Assembly (NCBI GenBank): GCA_021108185.1
Contig: JAIORJ010000094.1
Coordinates: 1-64,000, forward strand
Length of the DNA stretch: 64,000 nt
From: Methanococcoides sp.
Lineage (GTDB): Archaea > Halobacteriota > Methanosarcinia > Methanosarcinales > Methanosarcinaceae
Direction of reading: 5' to 3'
The notes below the pieces were generated by a model. The model worked only from the letters and a program-made list of their open reading frames with translations, was not told where the DNA came from and made no database searches. This document shows, in pieces, positions 44,249-53,243 of this stretch (its first letter is position 1; each line of letters starts with the position of its first letter). The translations under genes were made by a program, and so were the position numbers.

Positions 44249-44909
44249 GTGGATACCTCTTCCTCATACCCAAACGTACGAATATCTTCTTAGCGATCTC
44301 ATTTCCAAGAGCTATCTCGGTCCCCCTGGTCAATATAGAAGTTGAACCCTGCTTTTGTTTACGTTTGACCTCTATGTACTCACCGGTTATCATTCCAAGT
44401 GAGCTCAGACGCCCTTTTGATGAATCTGACAAGGTCATCATGACGACCGTACCGCAGTCTCCTTCTTTAAGATCGGCCAGAGAAACATAGCTCTCCTTGA
44501 AAGGACAATGTTCATTCCCATCTGCGGGTTTGCAATCGATATTGTTGTTACCAAGGTAATTGCACATGCTTTCCACTACAAGATCAGATAATGTATGTTC
44601 AAGCCCACAGGCTTCATTATGTGCGACCTCAGGTTCGAGGGCCAGTACATCAGAAAGGAACTTCTCAATAACATGGTGCTTCCGGCGAATACTGTTCACC
44701 TGAAGGATACCTCGATTTGTGAGCTCAGTGCCATGATAAGGTTCGTGTTTCACAAGCCCTTCATCCGCCAGCTTTTGCACCATTTCAGAAACTGAAGCTT
44801 GAGAAAAGCCAAGCTCTTCAGCAATATCCTTGTTCTTGACGGGATTCCCACGGCTCTTACCAAGGGAGTCTATCGTTTCAAGATATTCTTCTATACGGTC
44901 GCCGGTCAT
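44229..44909 (-). CDS. DtxR/MntR-family metalloregulator with fused FeoA domain
   Basis: The product has 226 residues. The N-terminal winged helix (about 1-65; DIAELGFSQASVSEMVQ-type recognition helix, GTELTNRG wing) and dimerisation/metal domain (about 66-140; HHVIEKFLSDVL, EACGLEHTLSD) are those of DtxR/IdeR. A FeoA-like SH3 domain (about 150-220; LADLKEGDCGTVVMM, RLSSLGMITGEYIEV) closes the protein. It probably represses feoB when Fe(II) is sufficient. The ATG at 44909 is used; a GTG at 44918 is possible. The start lies next to a CACAC/GTGTG dyad. Confidence 0.92.
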   Translation of the reverse strand: MTGDRIEEYLETIDSLGKSRGNPVKNKDIAEELGFSQASVSEMVQKLADEGLVKHEPYHGTELTNRGILQVNSIRRKHHVIEKFLSDVLALEPEVAHNEACGLEHTLSDLVVESMCNYLGNNNIDCKPADGNEHCPFKESYVSLADLKEGDCGTVVMMTLSDSSKGRLSSLGMITGEYIEVKRKQKQGSTSILTRGTEIALGNEIAKKIFVRLGMRKRYPRGNDRN

Positions 44910-44910
44910 C

Positions 44911-44930
44911 TTGTTCACACTATAGTATAT
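44911..44930. promoter_or_regulatory. Candidate iron-regulator operator at the dtxR/feoB promoter
   Basis: Five-base arms CACAC and GTGTG, separated by 10 AT-rich bases that themselves contain TATACTATA, lie immediately before the regulator's start. The site overlaps the transcription start predicted from a TTTATATATTT TATA box near 44953-44963. Occupancy would block the regulator-feoB operon, consistent with autoregulation (inference). Confidence 0.35.
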
Positions 44931-45005
44931 GTGTGGCTATAATCCCTGTTCTAAATATATAAATTGTGGTTAGTCATACCGAAAATTATTCGGATACATA
45001 CCAAT

Positions 45006-45548
45006 TCAAAGAACAAATACCATGGAAACAACTACCGTTGTCCACAGCCCGTTTTCATCCCCTTTTGCACACCGACAATAGTGAACAGTATCGAATATAT
45101 GGCCGCTCGCCTTATACACCCGTTCCCTTTCCCCCCATGCCGAATCAGCATCGAACTCGATGCCAAGGGTTGTAGCGAGCATTGTAGCCGCAAGGTCTTC
45201 TGCATAGACCCCTGCGGTCCGTTCATCCTCTCCGAAAGAATGATGCTCAGAAATGTAACCATAATCATTGCTATCGGCAGGCACCGCATTCCCAATGGCT
45301 GCTGCGATCATGCGTCCCAGCTCATTGGTCTGGTTCTTTGCCATGACACAATATACTATCTGCCCCGGAGCGAGTTCTTCAAGGCCTTCGTCCCTTGGAA
45401 CGATAACACAGTTAGGTGGTAGTATACTTGAAACGGTCACAAGATTGAACTTTTCAATTCCCGCATCCCTTAACGCAAGCTCGAACGATGCCAGTTTATC
45501 CTTGTGCACGCCTGTGCCTTTTACGACGAATGCTTTTCGGGGGATCAT
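45006..45548 (-). CDS. pdaD: Pyruvoyl-dependent arginine decarboxylase
   Basis: The proenzyme has 180 residues and cleaves itself to make a pyruvoyl cofactor, then converts arginine to agmatine. The cleavage site is in NLVTVSSILPPNC (between S40 and S41), and the catalytic Glu region is GRMIAAAIGNAVP with the later ISEHHSFGEDE. A TATA-like CATATTTAAG is centred about 30 nt before the ATG with no ribosome site, suggesting a leaderless mRNA. It is divergent from deoxyhypusine synthase; its product feeds agmatinase at 23086. Confidence 0.96.
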   Translation of the reverse strand: MIPRKAFVVKGTGVHKDKLASFELALRDAGIEKFNLVTVSSILPPNCVIVPRDEGLEELAPGQIVYCVMAKNQTNELGRMIAAAIGNAVPADSNDYGYISEHHSFGEDERTAGVYAEDLAATMLATTLGIEFDADSAWGERERVYKASGHIFDTVHYCRCAKGDENGLWTTVVVSMVFVL

Positions 45549-45614
45549 AGGGAAGGCTATTGAGAAGAGACTTAAATATGTTTCGCTGGTAGAATAGCTT
45601 AAGAGCAGACCAAC

Positions 45615-45626
45615 ATTTATATATGA
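45615..45626 (+). promoter_or_regulatory. Promoter of the deoxyhypusine synthase operon
   Basis: TTTATATATGAT predicts a start near 45647. The mRNA would carry GGTGATCTTTA just before ATG 45669, a classic archaeal ribosome site complementary to the 16S 3' end. Confidence 0.5.
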
Positions 45627-45668
45627 TTCAAAGATTCCATCAACCTCATACTTAAATGGTGATCTTTA

Positions 45669-46643
45669 ATGGTAAAAGTAAAGGACCTTAAATGGAAGCA
45701 GGACATGAGAGTTTCAGAGCTTGTCGATTCCTATGAGTTCATAGGATTCCAGAGCGTAGAGCTTCAGCGGGCATCCGATGTGATCGTGAAGATGAAAAAG
45801 GATTCTGCAAAGATCTTCCTTACATTTACCTCGAACATGGTCACTTCCGGGCTTCGCGGATTCTTTGCACAACTCATCGACCTTGGCATTGCCGATGTCA
45901 TCGTCACTACCGTAGGCGGTCTTGAAGAGGATATAATGAAAGCCACCGGAGAGGATTTCCAGATCGGCTCTTTCCATACAGATGATGTTGAACTTCATGA
46001 ACAGGGGATCAACCGTGTCGGGAACCTGCTCATCAAAACAGAGAGTTACATGAACTTCGAGAGTCTCGTCGATAAGATCCTCAAAGAGCTTTACGAAAAG
46101 CAAAGCCGCTGGGCAGTTTCGGATATGCTCAGGGAGATAGGACTTATGCTTGATGATGAGAGCTCCATACTCTATCAGGCTGCAAAGAACAACGTACCTA
46201 TATTCTGTCCTGCCATTACCGATGGAGCGTTCGGTTTCCACCTATATCTGTTCCAGCAGGAACACCCGGATTTCATCGTGGATGTAGTGAAAGACTTCGG
46301 GAACATCCTTTTTGCAAGCAGCCATGATGACCGCAAGGGTGTCATAGCCCTTGGCGGATCCATCTCGAAACATCATGCCATATTGAGCACCCTCTTGAAT
46401 GGCGGTGCTGAATATGCAGTATATATGACAACTGCTCACCGCACCTCAGGAAGCATGTCGGGAGCTAACACCAATGAAGCAAAATCGTGGGGAAAGGTCA
46501 AGGACGAAAGTGATGTTGCCACGGTAATAGGAGATGTGAGCATAACCTTCCCTCTGGCAATGATAAGGGCACTTGATGAACTGGCAGCCGACGGTCTGCT
46601 TAAAGGGCTACAGGAGAACAGGACCACCGGAGTGGTAAAATGA
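45669..46643 (+). CDS. dys: Deoxyhypusine synthase
   Basis: The enzyme transfers the aminobutyl group of spermidine to K35 of aIF5A with NAD. It has 324 residues. The catalytic lysine is K276 in NEAKSWGKVKDESD, matching Lys329 of the human enzyme. NAD/spermidine-site segments include FTSNMVTSGLRGFF, VTTVGGLEEDIMKA, CPAITDGAFGFHLY, ALGGSISKHH and MTTAHRTSGSMSGA. Its stop overlaps the start of the PLP decarboxylase by ATGA, so both are translated together. Some archaeal DHS-like proteins are instead homospermidine synthases, but the active-site lysine region argues for true DHS. Confidence 0.93.
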   Translation: MVKVKDLKWKQDMRVSELVDSYEFIGFQSVELQRASDVIVKMKKDSAKIFLTFTSNMVTSGLRGFFAQLIDLGIADVIVTTVGGLEEDIMKATGEDFQIGSFHTDDVELHEQGINRVGNLLIKTESYMNFESLVDKILKELYEKQSRWAVSDMLREIGLMLDDESSILYQAAKNNVPIFCPAITDGAFGFHLYLFQQEHPDFIVDVVKDFGNILFASSHDDRKGVIALGGSISKHHAILSTLLNGGAEYAVYMTTAHRTSGSMSGANTNEAKSWGKVKDESDVATVIGDVSITFPLAMIRALDELAADGLLKGLQENRTTGVVK

Positions 46644-47689
46644 ACAGCACCGTACCTGCACCTAGATTCACCCTTTCAAAAAAGATAATACTTGAGCAAT
46701 ACCGCAAGGTCAAGGATGTAGCAGATATTGTAGCATTCAGCTCAAAGACGAACCCGAAGGTCAGCCCGCTGATCGAAGCTGAGACCGATGGGCTCCTGAG
46801 TGTCCACATGCCAAACGAGCTGAAGCACACAGAGGACATGTCAAGGGTATTGTTCCTGGCACAGGCATGGACACCTGAGATGATAAGGGAGCTTTACGAA
46901 AAAGGCATCCGTTCCTTTGCAGTTGATAACGAGTTCGACCTCGATACATTGCTTTCTACAGTCGATGATACCGACTGGAAGATCACATTATTGTTACGCC
47001 TCAAGCTCAAGGAACACTCCATACGCACTGAACGTTACTTCGTTTTCGGAATGAGGTCGGACACCATCAACAAAAGGATAGCTCAGCTTAAAGGTAACAA
47101 GAACATCGAAAAGCTTGGGGTTCACTTCCACAGGAAAACACAGAACGTGAACGAATGGAAGATCCAGCCTGAGATAGAGGATGCACTCACTGAAGGAACA
47201 CTGGAAGCCATCGACATACTGAACATCGGAGGAGGGCTACCTTCAGAATATGCCAACACCAATGTTGATGTCATAAACGGAATATTCAGACGCATATCCG
47301 AACTTAGAGAATGGCTTCATGAAAAGAACATCAAGCTCATGATAGAACCAGGCAGGTTCATAGCCGCACCTGCAGGGAAACTTGTGAGCCACATAACAGG
47401 AGTATATGATAACAACATCATAGTGAACGCATCTGTATATAACAGCGACATGGATGCCATCCTGGTTCCCGTGAAACTTCGAATTGAAGGAGAGGTCGGC
47501 AACGATAGTGGAGAACCCTATGTTGTGAAAGGTTGCACACCCTGTTCCATGGACCTGTTCAGGTATCGTGTTTACTTAAAGGATGAACCAAAGATCGGTG
47601 ACGAGATGGTGTTCATCAATGCAGGAGCCTACAATTTCTGGTCGAACTTCTGTGACCTTGAAGAGATCGTAACGGAAATCATCGACTAA
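46640..47689 (+). CDS. PLP-dependent decarboxylase, fold type III (polyamine/ornithine/DAP decarboxylase family)
   Basis: The product has 349 residues. The PLP lysine is K36 in VAFSSKTNPK. The family landmarks GVHFHRKTQ, NIGGGLPSEY, IEPGRFIAAPAG and the cysteine of the partner active site (GCTPCSMDLF) are visible. The last motif differs from ornithine (GPTCDGLD), diaminopimelate (GPICESGD) and carboxynorspermidine (GPTCLAGD) decarboxylases, so substrate cannot be assigned. Four-base overlap with deoxyhypusine synthase and divergence from pdaD point to polyamine synthesis. It ends 64 nt before lysS. Confidence 0.85.
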   Translation: MNSTVPAPRFTLSKKIILEQYRKVKDVADIVAFSSKTNPKVSPLIEAETDGLLSVHMPNELKHTEDMSRVLFLAQAWTPEMIRELYEKGIRSFAVDNEFDLDTLLSTVDDTDWKITLLLRLKLKEHSIRTERYFVFGMRSDTINKRIAQLKGNKNIEKLGVHFHRKTQNVNEWKIQPEIEDALTEGTLEAIDILNIGGGLPSEYANTNVDVINGIFRRISELREWLHEKNIKLMIEPGRFIAAPAGKLVSHITGVYDNNIIVNASVYNSDMDAILVPVKLRIEGEVGNDSGEPYVVKGCTPCSMDLFRYRVYLKDEPKIGDEMVFINAGAYNFWSNFCDLEEIVTEIID

Positions 47690-47696
47690 AAAACAA

Positions 47697-47706
47697 ACCT
47701 TATAAT
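47697..47706 (+). promoter_or_regulatory. lysS promoter
   Basis: The TATA-like CCTTATAATA predicts a start near 47727; the leader holds GGTGATC at 47743-47749 right before ATG 47754. Confidence 0.4.
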
Positions 47707-47753
47707 ATTGAAATCCAATCTGTACATCAATTATCTTATTATCGGTGATCAAA

Positions 47754-49340
47754 ATGACTGAAATTACACACTGGGCAGATGTTATTGCTGAAGAAGCAGC
47801 AAAAAATGGCAATAAACATCTGGTATCCACCGGAATTACCCCCTCCGGTCACATCCATATAGGGAATATGAGAGAGGTCGTAACAGCTGATGCAGCTTAC
47901 AGGGCAATGAACGATGCAGGACTCGAATCCGAGTTCATATACATTGCAGATAATTACGACCCTCTCCGTAAGGTCTACCCGTTCCTCCCTGAAAGCTATG
48001 CAGAACATGTGGGAAAACCTATTTCCGAGATCCCATGTCCATGCGGAGAATGTAAGAGCTACGCAGAGCACTTCCTCACACCTTTCCTTGAAGGTCTTGA
48101 GAAACTGGGAATACACCCTAAGGTATATCGTGCAGATGAGCTTTACAAGAGCGGAAGGTTTGTCGAAGCCATCAAGGCAGCCCTCACCAAAAGAGATGAT
48201 ATCGCAAAGATCCTGAAAGAAGTATCAGGAAAGGATGTACTTCCTGAGTGGAGCCCTTTCAATCCTATATGCCAGGAATGTAAGAAGATCAATACCGCCA
48301 CAGTCACCGGATTCGATGCAGATGCAGAGACCGTTGACTACGAATGTTCCTGCGGACACTCCGGTACGGTCTCAATGATAGGCGGCGGAAAGCTCACATG
48401 GCGTGTGGACTGGCCTGCAAAATGGAAGATGCTGAATGTAACAGTCGAACCCTTCGGAAAGGACCATGCTTCAAGAGGCGGTTCATACGATACCGGAAAG
48501 AGGATCGTGCGGGAGATATTCGACCACGAACCACCTCAGCCTATAGTCTATGAGTGGATCATGCTCGGACAGAAGGGAGCAATGTCATCATCAAGCGGCG
48601 TTGTTGTATCGATCTCCGACATGCTTAAAGTGGTGCCACCGGAAGTATTGCGTTACCTCATCATGCGCACAAAGCCTGAAAAACACATCAAGTTCGACCC
48701 TGCACAGCCATTGCTGACACTTGTGGATGAATATGAACGCCTCAACTCGAACGCTGAGATCGAAGGCCTTAACAAGCGCGTACTGGAGCTCTCCCACGCA
48801 AAAGGCATCTGCCACACCGATATCCCGTTCAAGCACATGACCACCATTGCCCAGGTCGCGCATGGTGACTTCGACAAGATCATGAAGATCATAGGACGTG
48901 CAGGCTACGACATCACCAACGAAAAGTGTATAAGGGAACTTGTGAACAATGTCGCTAACTGGCTCGAGATGTACGCACCCCCATTTGCAAAGTTCAGCGT
49001 GAAGGATGTACTGCCTGAAGAGACAGCCAGTCTCACAGATGAACAGAAAGCATTCCTGAGTGCAGTATCAGAGATCATCGGGAATAGTGGAGAACTGACA
49101 GGCGAAGATTATCATAACCTCGTTTATTCTTCAAAGGAAGCAGGTTCAGAACTGAACAATAAGATAGCTGCAAAACTGGGCGTTGATGAGGTGGAGATAA
49201 ACCCCAAGGATATGTTCAAGGCCATCTATACATCAGTACTTGGCCAGCAGTCGGGCCCAAAAGCAGGATGGTTCCTTTCATCCATCGACCAGGACTTCCT
49301 TGCAAAGCGCTTCAGTGAAGCAGCCTTGTACCGACCCTGA
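47754..49340 (+). CDS. lysS: Class I lysyl-tRNA synthetase
   Basis: The enzyme charges tRNA-Lys. It has 528 residues. The class I signatures are GHIHIGN (HIGH) and GAMSSSSG (KMSKS-like). A zinc-binding insert has CPCGEC and a second set CQECKK/CSCG. The ATG at 47754 follows GGTGATCAAA; an in-frame GTG at 47745 is within that ribosome site. Methanosarcinaceae often hold both class I and class II enzymes, reportedly linked with unusual tRNA charging. It is followed 2 nt later by a methyltransferase gene. Confidence 0.96.
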   Translation: MTEITHWADVIAEEAAKNGNKHLVSTGITPSGHIHIGNMREVVTADAAYRAMNDAGLESEFIYIADNYDPLRKVYPFLPESYAEHVGKPISEIPCPCGECKSYAEHFLTPFLEGLEKLGIHPKVYRADELYKSGRFVEAIKAALTKRDDIAKILKEVSGKDVLPEWSPFNPICQECKKINTATVTGFDADAETVDYECSCGHSGTVSMIGGGKLTWRVDWPAKWKMLNVTVEPFGKDHASRGGSYDTGKRIVREIFDHEPPQPIVYEWIMLGQKGAMSSSSGVVVSISDMLKVVPPEVLRYLIMRTKPEKHIKFDPAQPLLTLVDEYERLNSNAEIEGLNKRVLELSHAKGICHTDIPFKHMTTIAQVAHGDFDKIMKIIGRAGYDITNEKCIRELVNNVANWLEMYAPPFAKFSVKDVLPEETASLTDEQKAFLSAVSEIIGNSGELTGEDYHNLVYSSKEAGSELNNKIAAKLGVDEVEINPKDMFKAIYTSVLGQQSGPKAGWFLSSIDQDFLAKRFSEAALYRP

Positions 49341-49342
49341 AT

Positions 49343-50008
49343 ATGACAGAAGGTAGAACGACCATATCACATTTCACAGCATGGGAGGACGAATACTCCC
49401 ATGTGAAATGGGGCGGAGCAGCACCCATCGATGCCATACGCTCCCAAATACCTGAAAAGGGCCGTGTCCTTGATGCCGGTTCAGGTAATGGTCGTCACCT
49501 TCTCCCCTTATCTAATTTTTACAATTGTGTGGGTATCGATGTATCCACAAAGGCATTGACAGCTTCAAGAGAGTATCTTGCAAAAAGGGATAGAGAAGCA
49601 CACCACTCCACGGCTTCGATCACCCATCTTCCGTTCCAGGACAACAGTTTTGATGCCATTGTCTGTTTTGGAGTGCTGCAGCACCTTCTCAGAAAAGAAA
49701 GAGAAACAGCGGCCTGCGAATTTGAACGTGTCTTAAAGCCCGGGGGAATGATATTCCTCGAGGTCTTCGGCATAGAGGACATGAGATATGGCGGAGAAGA
49801 GGTCGAAGAACACACATTTGTTCGCCAGAGCGGCATAATCTATCATTATTTTACAAAGGAAGAGCTTCAAAACCTTTTCAGTGGATTCGCCACGAACGAC
49901 ATCAATGATGTGATCACAAAAAAAATATTCAAAGGCGAGTCCTATACCCGCCACATGGTCAACGGCATCATTCAAAAGGTATCAGAAAGTGATACCAAGG
50001 TAAGCTAA
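49343..50008 (+). CDS. SAM-dependent methyltransferase
   Basis: The product has 221 residues with a Rossmann-fold class I methyltransferase core: motif I VLDAGSGNGRHLLPL, acidic motif II GIDVSTKAL, motif IV FDAIVCFGVLQHLL and post-motif LKPGGMIFLEVFG. The N-terminal WEDEYSHVKWGGAAP segment resembles tRNA or small-molecule methyltransferases such as the Trm9 group, but substrate is not deducible. It starts 2 nt after lysS, and its 3' end overlaps the convergent BofA-like gene by 27 nt. Confidence 0.88.
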   Translation: MTEGRTTISHFTAWEDEYSHVKWGGAAPIDAIRSQIPEKGRVLDAGSGNGRHLLPLSNFYNCVGIDVSTKALTASREYLAKRDREAHHSTASITHLPFQDNSFDAIVCFGVLQHLLRKERETAACEFERVLKPGGMIFLEVFGIEDMRYGGEEVEEHTFVRQSGIIYHYFTKEELQNLFSGFATNDINDVITKKIFKGESYTRHMVNGIIQKVSESDTKVS

Positions 50009-50227
50009 AAGCACTAAAAGCAAGGCACCGACAGCACCCGCCAGTGCACACACGAGTATAGTTACCCAGGTGAATGCGATGTTTATCCCCAGCACGAACT
50101 TTGCCACAAGAAGGATAACGATGCCAATAACCGTGTTTACAACCATATTCTTGAGGGTCTTAAGCACTTTGTACAATAAAAGAGCTGCAATTATTGCAAC
50201 CAGTACTATAATTAGTTCCATTACCAT
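49982..50227 (-). CDS. BofA-family small membrane protein
   Basis: The product has 81 residues, nearly all hydrophobic. The second ATG (50227) is chosen because AGGAATGATCAAT precedes it. Three helices are seen (about 2-18, 28-47, 52-75) with the BofA-like central motif NTVIGIVILLVAKFVLGI. In Bacillus, BofA inhibits an intramembrane metalloprotease during sporulation; in archaea its role is unknown. Its 3' end overlaps the convergent methyltransferase gene by 27 nt. Confidence 0.78.
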   Translation of the reverse strand: MVMELIIVLVAIIAALLLYKVLKTLKNMVVNTVIGIVILLVAKFVLGINIAFTWVTILVCALAGAVGALLLVLLAYLGITF

Positions 50228-50259
50228 ATTGATCATTCCTAAATATATATCAAAGGTAT

Positions 50260-50688
50260 TTAATTTTTGCTTTTAAAAGAACTCAAAAACCCATTAAGAA
50301 TAAGTTCCAGCTCAGAATTATCCCCATATTCCCTTACAGAGATATCAGCATACGTATTCCCAAGCAACATTGCAGAAACATTGGAATCCGGCATATGCAC
50401 ACACATTATAGGAATACCTTTTTTGATCGCGGAACATACCTCATAACCAACACCAATGGAGGGCATACTGACCTCTGCGATCATACATTCGCTTTCCTGC
50501 AAAAAGGACATATCCCTTTCATATATCTGAGTCTCCGTCAAAAGGGATTCCTTACCTTCGACCTCACTATCCGCAACATGCCAGCTCAATACCTCATGCC
50601 CTTTATTTCTCAGGGACCTGCAAATGAACTGGTAAGTGGGGAGCATCTGCCGCCCTCCACGAATTGAGCCGGACAGAAATACCTTCAT
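50260..50688 (-). CDS. Nucleoside 2-deoxyribosyltransferase-like (DNPH1/RCL type)
   Basis: The product has 142 residues. The N-terminal FLSGSIRGGRQMLPTYQFI phosphate/ribose loop and the catalytic glutamate region MIAEVSMPSIGVGYEV match 2'-deoxynucleoside 5'-phosphate N-hydrolases (DNPH1/RCL) more than bacterial deoxyribosyltransferases. It probably sanitises damaged or surplus deoxynucleotides. Its ATG overlaps the stop of the U32 gene by 4 nt, so it is the distal gene of that operon. Confidence 0.87.
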   Translation of the reverse strand: MKVFLSGSIRGGRQMLPTYQFICRSLRNKGHEVLSWHVADSEVEGKESLLTETQIYERDMSFLQESECMIAEVSMPSIGVGYEVCSAIKKGIPIMCVHMPDSNVSAMLLGNTYADISVREYGDNSELELILNGFLSSFKSKN

Positions 50689-53117
50689 ACCACACCTCGC
50701 AGATAATGCCCTGCAGTATAGCCATCTGTGATATCCTTACAGCGCCCGGCCTTTTTACCGTCCAGAACTCCACGATAGCGGCGGGTCACCTTCTTCACCA
50801 GATCCACATCCATTGTCCTTGCCTCGATCCTTATAGCTGCAACCCCTGCCCGAAGGATGATGTCCATGTTCTCGAGCATACAAAGTTCCCTGGAATTAAG
50901 CACATGCATCCTGCAATCCGAATCCACAAGCAAAGGGAAATAATAACCCATCTCATCGACCAGTTCGAAATCCTCTTCCTCACAGACCTTAATGCATCCA
51001 TCCTTCTTCCCGAAAAGATCACCAAGCATACAATAGCGTGAAACCATGACATCCTGGCGACCATGCACGATACATTCCACAGGACCGCATTCTGCGACCT
51101 CTTCGACCTGTGCAATGGACATCTCGGGAGAAAGGACCACCGAAGCCGCACCAAGCTTCTTCATGGCAGCATAAGACCTTACATTAAAGACATTCATGGG
51201 ACTGTCCGCAACCACAGGAAGACCAAAGCCCATGGCAAGATGATAGGTACCGTAATTGGAAACGACAACGCCATCAACTTCAAGCTTCTTTGCCAGTCCG
51301 AACAGTTCCCTCACAGCATCCACATCGTCTTCCGAAACGATCCTGGAACTGTTCACATAGACCCTGCGACCATTGTCCTTGCATATGGTGACCGCCTCTT
51401 CCAGATCGATATACTGACGACCCCTGAAGAATTCCCCTCCGACATAAAGGACATCAGCACCGCCCTCAATAGCTGCATTCAGCCTCTTGAGAGTGTCAAC
51501 ACTAACAACGAGCAACGGCTTTTCAGAGCCCTTCTCCTCACAGGGCACTTCAGGCAAAACACATTTGTCATGCCCTGGACGATGCCATTTCTCCATCCTT
51601 GCAGCTCCCAGAAGGGAAACAGCATTATTTCTCACATCATTGAGCTGTTTTATGGGAATGAACACCTCACCGGTAATGTTCACATCGATCGAGGAAGCCT
51701 CGAAAACGGAATTACCCAGTTTTAAAAGCTGTTTTTCGATCTGCTCTTTATCAGTAGGCCTTTTTTGTGCAACCTCGACCACATAATCCGATAGAACAGA
51801 AACACGGTTACCATCCCCATCTTCCATTTCAAGGACAATGCTCGAGCCTGCAGACACATCTGCTTTAATAGATACAGGAACCTTCCTGACAGGTTTTGAT
51901 GATGTGAACGTACGTTTTAGGGAGTCCATAAGAGCACGGTCCATTGTCCTGAAGATCATTGACCCTTCAGGAAGTTCCCTTCCAAATGATATCTCTACAA
52001 CATCCCCTGCCTGAGCTGAAGTTACCTGCTCCCCGTCCATGGCCATTTGAGTGATGTTCTCTCCTGCACCTTCCATACCCTCGAGACCAATACCATCGCC
52101 AAGCTCCAGTTTTGCGGAAAGCTTCGCAATTATACGCCTATCCTCTTCATTGTAGCCCATGACACTGCCTGCAACCAATCCACGACTGTATGGCTGTTCC
52201 CGGCTCATCATCTCTACCCTGGAGCCTTTCAAATAAGCATCAGTGAATTCCCTGTTGAAAAGCTGTTCAAGCACAAGCGACTCGTCCGGAGAGACAAAAT
52301 AAGATTCAGGATCATCAAAATAACGATCTATCAATGTCCTGTATATACTAACGACACCTGCAACGTATTCGGGTCTTTTCATTCGCCCTTCGATCTTGAA
52401 AGAAGAAACACCCGCTTCAATAAGCTGTGGAAGAACATCCGTGCTGTTCAGGTCCCTGGGACTTAAAAGATAAGGCCCTTCTGTGCTCACAGCACCCTCA
52501 TACCCCAGCAGCTCATAGGATTTTCTGCAGGGCTGGGCACATTGCCCACGGTTTCCACTCCTGCCACCAATGACACTGCTCAAAAGGCACTGCCCTGAAT
52601 AGGATATGCAAAGAGCACCATGAATGAAAGTTTCAAGCTCAATGTTGGTCTTTTCCCTTACCTGCCTGATCTCATCGATCGACATCTCCCTTGCAAGTAC
52701 GACCCTCTTGACACCAAGCTCTTCAAGAAAAAGAACACCCTCACTATTGTGAACGGTCATCTGTGTACTTCCGTGTATAGGCAGATCAGGAACTATATCC
52801 TTTGCCAGATGAAGCAGACCGATATCCTGAACAATGACAGCATCAGCCCCACATTCACTAAGGAAGCACAACATATCCGCTGCTCTTTTCATCTGCATAT
52901 CTTTAACAAGGGTATTGACGGTCACAAAGACCTTGACACCACGAAGATGGGCATAATCCACAGCCTCGCCTATCTCTTCAAGAGTGAAATTTCCGGCAAA
53001 AGCCCTCGCACCCAGCGCCTTCGCTCCGAGATAGACAGCATCAGCCCCGTTCTCTACAGCAGCCACAAAGGAGTCCCATGTTCCTGCTGGAGCCAAAAGT
53101 TCAGGTTTTTCGTTCAT
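50685..53117 (-). CDS. Peptidase U32 / RlhA-YhbU family protein with DUF3656-like insert
   Basis: The product has 810 residues, the long form of the family. The N-terminal TIM barrel (PELLAPAGTWDSFVAAVENG) leads to the U32 signature FIHGALCISYSGQCLLSS and the following CAQPCR, four conserved cysteines probably holding an Fe-S cluster. A middle collagenase-like/DUF3656 region (about 380-510) and a second, degenerate barrel (LKRLNAAIEGGADVLYVGG) follow. Many U32 proteins are now known as RNA- or cofactor-hydroxylating enzymes rather than proteases, so tRNA/rRNA hydroxylation is a fair guess. The ATG at 53117 is preferred over GTG 53126. Confidence 0.9.
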   Translation of the reverse strand: MNEKPELLAPAGTWDSFVAAVENGADAVYLGAKALGARAFAGNFTLEEIGEAVDYAHLRGVKVFVTVNTLVKDMQMKRAADMLCFLSECGADAVIVQDIGLLHLAKDIVPDLPIHGSTQMTVHNSEGVLFLEELGVKRVVLAREMSIDEIRQVREKTNIELETFIHGALCISYSGQCLLSSVIGGRSGNRGQCAQPCRKSYELLGYEGAVSTEGPYLLSPRDLNSTDVLPQLIEAGVSSFKIEGRMKRPEYVAGVVSIYRTLIDRYFDDPESYFVSPDESLVLEQLFNREFTDAYLKGSRVEMMSREQPYSRGLVAGSVMGYNEEDRRIIAKLSAKLELGDGIGLEGMEGAGENITQMAMDGEQVTSAQAGDVVEISFGRELPEGSMIFRTMDRALMDSLKRTFTSSKPVRKVPVSIKADVSAGSSIVLEMEDGDGNRVSVLSDYVVEVAQKRPTDKEQIEKQLLKLGNSVFEASSIDVNITGEVFIPIKQLNDVRNNAVSLLGAARMEKWHRPGHDKCVLPEVPCEEKGSEKPLLVVSVDTLKRLNAAIEGGADVLYVGGEFFRGRQYIDLEEAVTICKDNGRRVYVNSSRIVSEDDVDAVRELFGLAKKLEVDGVVVSNYGTYHLAMGFGLPVVADSPMNVFNVRSYAAMKKLGAASVVLSPEMSIAQVEEVAECGPVECIVHGRQDVMVSRYCMLGDLFGKKDGCIKVCEEEDFELVDEMGYYFPLLVDSDCRMHVLNSRELCMLENMDIILRAGVAAIRIEARTMDVDLVKKVTRRYRGVLDGKKAGRCKDITDGYTAGHYLRGVV

Positions 53118-53243
53118 TGTATCCACAGCATATCCGATAAAGTTTCAATGATCAAGACTTATATACCTGATATCAAACAACTGAACATATATAAGCGTGG
53201 TCAGACAAGGCAAAGCATAAAGAACAGAAGGATGGAAATGAAA

